Positions 6,968-8,043 of a stretch of DNA of 8,043 nucleotides are shown one piece after another. Below the pieces are notes generated by a model, which ran no database searches, was not told where the DNA came from, and worked only from the letters and a program-made list of their open reading frames with translations. Positions within the stretch are counted from its first letter, which is position 1. Each line of letters starts with the position of its first letter. Source of the stretch: an uncultured Clostridia bacterium (lineage in GTDB: Bacteria > Bacillota > Clostridia > Oscillospirales > Oscillospiraceae); the NCBI GenBank assembly GCA_945910975.1, contig CAMDZY010000075.1, positions 1 through 8,043 of the forward strand, in the 5' to 3' direction. The translations under genes were made by a program, and so were the position numbers.

Positions 6968-7416
6968 GCATCCTCATCCTCCCGCGTCATGGCCGCAAGC
7001 CCCCATGCAAGAAATTGGTCGATGTCCTTATTCTTGTTTAGCCGCAGATATTCCGCTCCCAGCTTTCTCGCCTTAGCTGCAGCTTCGTCAAATTGCGGCA
7101 AAAATTCCTCCGGCATAAACTGCCGGAGGGTAGAATAATTCAAAAAGAAGCTGGCGGCGCTGATGTGCGCCGCCTTAGCTGAGATAGACGCAAGACGTTC
7201 CACTTGCGGCTTTAAGGATGCATCCACGGCCTGCTGCACCATGTCCGCCATACTCTCGCCGCCGTTTATGTAGCCCTTTGCCTGCAAGCCTGCTTCCAAC
7301 AAATCCCGCAGTACCTTGCTTTTGGGCACACCCTGCGTTGCGGCAATACGTTCTATCATGGCGGCAATTTGCGCTGACACCCGCACTGGAATATATACCG
7401 ATTCTTCTTTTTTCAT
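6964..7416 (-). CDS. Ribbon-helix-helix relaxosome accessory protein (MobC-like role)
   Basis: A 150-residue protein with an N-terminal ribbon-helix-helix pattern: a strand with alternating residues (YIPVRVS, 8-14), helix A (15-29), a turn at GVPKSK (29-34) and helix B (34-47). The fold binds DNA as a dimer through its strand. The C-terminal 100 residues look helical and end in an acidic tail (REDEDA). Position directly before the relaxase with a 4-base ATGA overlap makes it the likely relaxosome factor that marks oriT, and possibly a repressor of its own operon. The start has AGGAGG at 7423-7428, six bases upstream, which decides it over a longer frame on the same strand. An 18-base gap separates the start codon from the inverted repeat at 7434-7472, a candidate binding site. 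The role is inferred from fold and context. Confidence 0.85.
   Translation of the reverse strand: MKKEESVYIPVRVSAQIAAMIERIAATQGVPKSKVLRDLLEAGLQAKGYINGGESMADMVQQAVDASLKPQVERLASISAKAAHISAASFFLNYSTLRQFMPEEFLPQFDEAAAKARKLGAEYLRLNKNKDIDQFLAWGLAAMTREDEDA
7107..7129 (-). repeat. 9-bp perfect inverted repeat inside the ribbon-helix-helix gene
   Basis: Arms 7107-7115 (CCTCCGGCA) and 7121-7129 (TGCCGGAGG) are exact reverse complements with a 5-base loop. On the minus strand the stem is followed by AATTTTTG, which looks like a weak terminator or attenuator inside coding sequence (residues about 96-105). It may be chance, since the encoded residues are unremarkable. Confidence 0.4.
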
Positions 7417-7433
7417 GGTTCACCTCCTGAGAG

Positions 7434-7472
7434 TAAACGAATCGCCGCCCTGAGAGAGCGGCGATTCGTTTA
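7434..7472 (-). terminator. Perfect 15-bp inverted repeat between fic and the mobilisation operon (terminator/attenuator, operator or oriT candidate)
   Basis: Arms 7434-7448 and 7458-7472 are exact reverse complements (TAAACGAATCGCCGC and its partner) with a 9-base loop. On the minus strand the hairpin begins eight bases after the fic stop, the usual place for an intrinsic terminator, but after the stem there is only a short T stretch (TTCGTTTACTCTC). Only 17 bases remain between it and the next start codon, so no separate promoter fits after it; any transcript of the mobilisation operon starting upstream must pass through it. On the plus strand the stem is followed by T-rich sequence, but no plus-strand gene needs a terminator there. 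The dyad could equally be bound by the ribbon-helix-helix protein or be part of oriT. Confidence 0.5.
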
Positions 7473-7479
7473 TATTTGA

Positions 7480-8043
7480 TTATTTTTTAAGGTCTTTTGT
7501 TTTGAAAGTGTAATAACCCTCGTAATGGTAGCTTGCATCGATTCCTTTCATATAAACCTCGCGATCATGAATTTGGTCTGTCAATGCTGCTTTCAGCAAA
7601 ACCTTGATTTCAACATCCTTAATTGGACTGCGCTCCATGGAAAGAAGATAGTCGGCTTTATCGACCTTGCTCCAATCCACCATCCGGTGAAGCTCTTTTT
7701 TTAAAATCATGTCGAGCCAGATTCTGGTGCTGCGCCCATTTCCCTCACGGAACGGGTGGGCAACATTCATCTCCACATATTTTTCTATGATTTCATCAAA
7801 ATTAGATTGTGGCATCCGGTCAATATTTTGTAGTGCGGCTTCCAAATACATGACTGGCGCAAAGCGAAACGTACCCTTGGCAAGATTCACCTTTCGTATC
7901 TCACCGGCAAAGCCATAGATTTCATCGAACAGGTATCTATGGATTTGCGCCAGTCCACGAAAAGTTCCCACTTCGAAAGTTTCAAGCAAGCCTGTTTCAA
8001 AAAGTTCCAGTGCCTTTGTCTTGCTGATCCTTTCTTCAGCGCG
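7480..8043 (-). CDS. fic: Class III Fic-domain protein (adenylyltransferase-type), N-terminus beyond window
   Basis: The last 187 codons of a Fic protein run from the window edge to the TAA at 7480-7482. Fic enzymes usually transfer AMP from ATP to a target hydroxyl. The active-site motif HPFREGNGR is intact at residues 96-104 of the visible part (bases 7732-7758), with the catalytic His first. The target-binding flap (GTFRFAP) lies upstream of it. Near the C-terminus SYHYEG (7516-7533) matches the inhibitory motif (S/T)xxxE(G/N), which in class III proteins such as Neisseria meningitidis Fic blocks ATP until the oligomer dissociates; the whole C-terminal part resembles that protein. The frame stays open upstream of the TTG at 7989, and the residues there (ERISKTKALELFE) fit the family, so the real start lies outside. 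A few residues are probably missing. Its target is unknown; known class III enzymes modify themselves and topoisomerase subunits. Confidence 0.92.
   Translation of the reverse strand, partial: RAEERISKTKALELFETGLLETFEVGTFRGLAQIHRYLFDEIYGFAGEIRKVNLAKGTFRFAPVMYLEAALQNIDRMPQSNFDEIIEKYVEMNVAHPFREGNGRSTRIWLDMILKKELHRMVDWSKVDKADYLLSMERSPIKDVEIKVLLKAALTDQIHDREVYMKGIDASYHYEGYYTFKTKDLKK

Noticed and set aside
6332..7138. Plus-strand open frame of 268 codons
   Set aside because: It is antisense to the relaxase and ribbon-helix-helix gene and has no recognisable motif.
7480..7989. Fic gene starting at the TTG at 7989
   Set aside because: The frame remains open to the window edge and the upstream residues match what is expected of Fic proteins, so the TTG is internal and the gene is partial.
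1..8043. CRISPR array, tRNA, rRNA, transposase or integrase
   Set aside because: No regularly spaced repeats, no RNA gene patterns and no recombinase or transposase reading frame were seen.

Overview
All genes in this window lie on the minus strand and form part of the transfer module of an integrative and conjugative element or a related conjugative plasmid from a Gram-positive host. Strong AGGAGG-type ribosome binding sites, about 50-55% G+C (two hand-counted stretches gave 40% and 54%), a MobP3/MobL-type relaxase and a PrgI-type VirB3 protein point to a Firmicute, most likely a gut Clostridia/Oscillospiraceae-type bacterium. That taxonomic guess is inference. No integrase, resistance cargo or attachment site is visible.

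Read in the direction of transcription (high to low coordinates), the layout is: the C-terminal 187 residues of a class III Fic protein (8043-7480); a short gap holding a perfect 15-bp inverted repeat (7434-7472); a ribbon-helix-helix relaxosome protein (7416-6964); the relaxase (6967-5438); a small membrane protein that looks like the N-terminal membrane module of the coupling protein (5420-4929); the VirD4/TraG coupling ATPase, which lacks that membrane module (4932-3466); a VirB2-like pilin with signal peptide (3448-3077); a VirB6/TrbL-like channel protein with an unusual calcium-binding-type insert (3073-1925); a second small VirB2-like two-helix protein (1915-1700); a PrgI/VirB3-like protein (1688-1353); and the first 456 codons of the VirB4 ATPase, cut by the window edge just after its Walker A motif (1369-1).

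From 7416 to 1 the genes overlap by 4 or 17 bases or are separated by 3-17 bases, and each has its own Shine-Dalgarno sequence, so this looks like one translationally coupled operon. By family knowledge, the ribbon-helix-helix protein and relaxase process the DNA at oriT, the coupling protein delivers the nucleoprotein to the channel, and VirB2/VirB3/VirB4/VirB6-like proteins build and power the channel.

The most unusual points are: (1) three consecutive EF-hand-type loops at an exact 17-residue spacing in the predicted extracellular loop of the VirB6-like protein, in a stretch of clearly lower G+C; (2) a coupling protein divided into membrane and ATPase polypeptides joined by an ATGA overlap; (3) two VirB2-like proteins flanking the VirB6 gene, only one with a signal peptide; (4) a self-inhibited Fic enzyme next to the mobilisation genes; (5) a strong dyad directly upstream of the relaxosome gene that could be a terminator, an operator or oriT.
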